Of a stretch of DNA of 64,000 nucleotides, positions 63,282 through 64,000 are shown in pieces. Location: the NCBI GenBank assembly GCA_004565275.1, contig SDOX01000008.1, positions 465,327-529,326 of the forward strand, in the 5' to 3' direction. Numbering within the stretch: the first letter of the stretch is position 1; the number at the start of each line of letters is the position of its first letter. Origin of the DNA: Nannochloropsis salina CCMP1776 (Eukaryota; Sar; Eustigmatophyceae; Eustigmatales; Monodopsidaceae). The notes below the pieces were generated by a model. That model saw nothing but the letters and a program-made list of their open reading frames with translations, searched no databases and was not told the DNA's origin. The translations under genes were made by a program, and so were the position numbers.

Positions 63282-64000
63282 GGATGGAAGAAGGGTACCA
63301 CGGACGTTCTTTGAAGGAGTCACACGCTTTATAGACCACAGTTGACCGTGTACAAAGTGTAACATTCCATGAACATAAAGGGAAATTTGAGGAACATGAC
63401 AATGTTGTGGAATGTGTGGAGGACACTACTGAAAATGATGGGACAGTCGCTCTTAAACGTTCACAAAGGATTCCATGACTTTCTTCTTGTCCGAGATATT
63501 CCATGCATTTATCGTAGGTCTTGAAACCTCGGTGAAGGAGGAGATGTAATTTTTTAGCGCCCGTGCCTTATTACGCAGCGCAAACATCCGAAAACCCCTT
63601 CTACTTCTTGACTGCACACCCGGTAACCAGATTCGAAATTTGCACGGCATATCAAATTGCCACATTGAAAAATGAAGTTTCTTAGTTAATCGATTGATCA
63701 TGCCGAGCAAATCTCTCCCCATATGGACGTAATACCAGCACACTCGATCCGCAGCAGGGAGGAAAAGTATGTGTTTAAGCGAACCAATTGGAAGAAAATG
63801 TCAAAGCCAGAGTTTTTGTGCACGATAGATAAGCCTCAAGAAGGATTGCAAGGGTAAGAGGATGAAGAGCGGAGAACGAGTGGACAGGATTGTAAATTTC
63901 GTATTGCAATCAGTGGGGCAACGCGAGTTTTGACGGCCAAAGCGCCGACTCAGGCTGTCCAGCACCGAAGAACGTCAACGCGCGCGTGCGACTCAAGGAC
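63282..64000. other. Right-edge region with one doubtful small frame
   Basis: Past the ZNHIT2-like stop only short frames remain. A minus-strand frame with an ATG at 63722 and a TAA at 63453-63455 (89 aa, basic, ending KKKVMESFVNV) could be a small gene or a last exon but matches nothing I recognise. The last 200 bp contain no clear gene. Confidence 0.35.
63453..63722 (-). CDS. Doubtful small basic hypothetical protein
   Basis: 89 codons from an ATG at 63722, beginning MGRDLLGMINRLTKK and ending MESFVNV. It is convergent with the ZNHIT2-like gene. The composition is plausible for a small mitochondrial or ribosome-associated protein, but there is no motif to assign function. It could also be chance or part of a spliced gene. 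Confidence 0.22.
   Translation of the reverse strand: MGRDLLGMINRLTKKLHFSMWQFDMPCKFRIWLPGVQSRSRRGFRMFALRNKARALKNYISSFTEVSRPTINAWNISDKKKVMESFVNV

Noticed and set aside
62536-63504. 322-codon minus-strand frame over the ZNHIT2-like gene
   Set aside because: Mostly antisense to a gene with an intact HIT finger, and its composition is Pro/Ser/Arg-rich shadow.
1-64000. tRNA, rRNA or snRNA genes
   Set aside because: No T-loop (GGTTCRANNC) with matching acceptor and D-arm, and no U1/U2/U4/U5/U6 core sequence was found by eye. The few GGTTCGA-like strings lie inside coding regions.

Overview
This is nuclear DNA of a compact eukaryotic genome, most likely a heterokont microalga of the Nannochloropsis (eustigmatophyte) type. 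The sequence shows about 19 protein genes in 64 kb, short GT-AG introns (roughly 100-440 nt, zero to four per gene), mostly sub-1.1-kb intergenic gaps, and eukaryote-only products: alpha-adaptin, eIF4E, an eIF4B-like factor, RPA3, an ER-type DNAJC3 co-chaperone, tRNA-dihydrouridine synthase 1, a CTL/PNS1 transporter and ZNHIT2. The lineage is inferred from gene content and layout, not proven. No rRNA, tRNA, CRISPR array or recognisable mobile element was found.

Layout. 1-3291: 5' 1097 codons of a coiled-coil protein on the minus strand, running off the left edge. 3753-5360: heparanase-like GH79 hydrolase. 5967-9920: two-exon MOV10-type RNA helicase. 10932-13888: two-domain Golgi-type glycosyltransferase with a short first exon that encodes a signal anchor. 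13889-16585: an unusually long gap. 16586-18863: eIF4B-like RGG protein ending in a W2 domain, with one frame discontinuity. 19654-21400: PhoD-like phosphatase in three exons. 22320-23992: TFIIIA-type C2H2 protein. 25519-28359: five-exon orphan with zinc-knuckle-like motifs. 29412-31574: CTL/PNS1 transporter. 32583-32912: RPA3. 33250-37917: 1555-residue F-box/LRR/ARM-like orphan. 38895-41921: AP-2 alpha. 42140-43345: JmjC protein with a signal peptide. 43903-45821: DNAJC3-like. 46266-47718: Dus1. 48074-49039 and 50595-51608: tandem sulfotransferase-like genes. 52026-54122: fucosyltransferase-like type II protein. 55216-59194: B12-dependent methionine synthase. 59986-61221: eIF4E. 61794-63281: ZNHIT2-like.

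Genes tend to alternate between divergent (shared-promoter) and convergent pairs. Three themes recur. The first is translation and RNA (MOV10, eIF4B-W2, eIF4E, Dus1, ZNHIT2). The second is Golgi/ER glycan work (the two-domain glycosyltransferase, two sulfotransferase-like proteins, the fucosyltransferase-like protein, GH79, DNAJC3, secreted JmjC). The third is membrane traffic and transport (AP-2 alpha, CTL/PNS1). The most notable points are the eIF4B-W2 architecture, the sulfotransferase duplication whose 3' two thirds look homogenised while the 5' part has diverged, and the divergent pairing of two predicted ER-targeted proteins (JmjC and DNAJC3). Exon joins were read by eye. Joins whose phase and family alignment agree are given with higher confidence.
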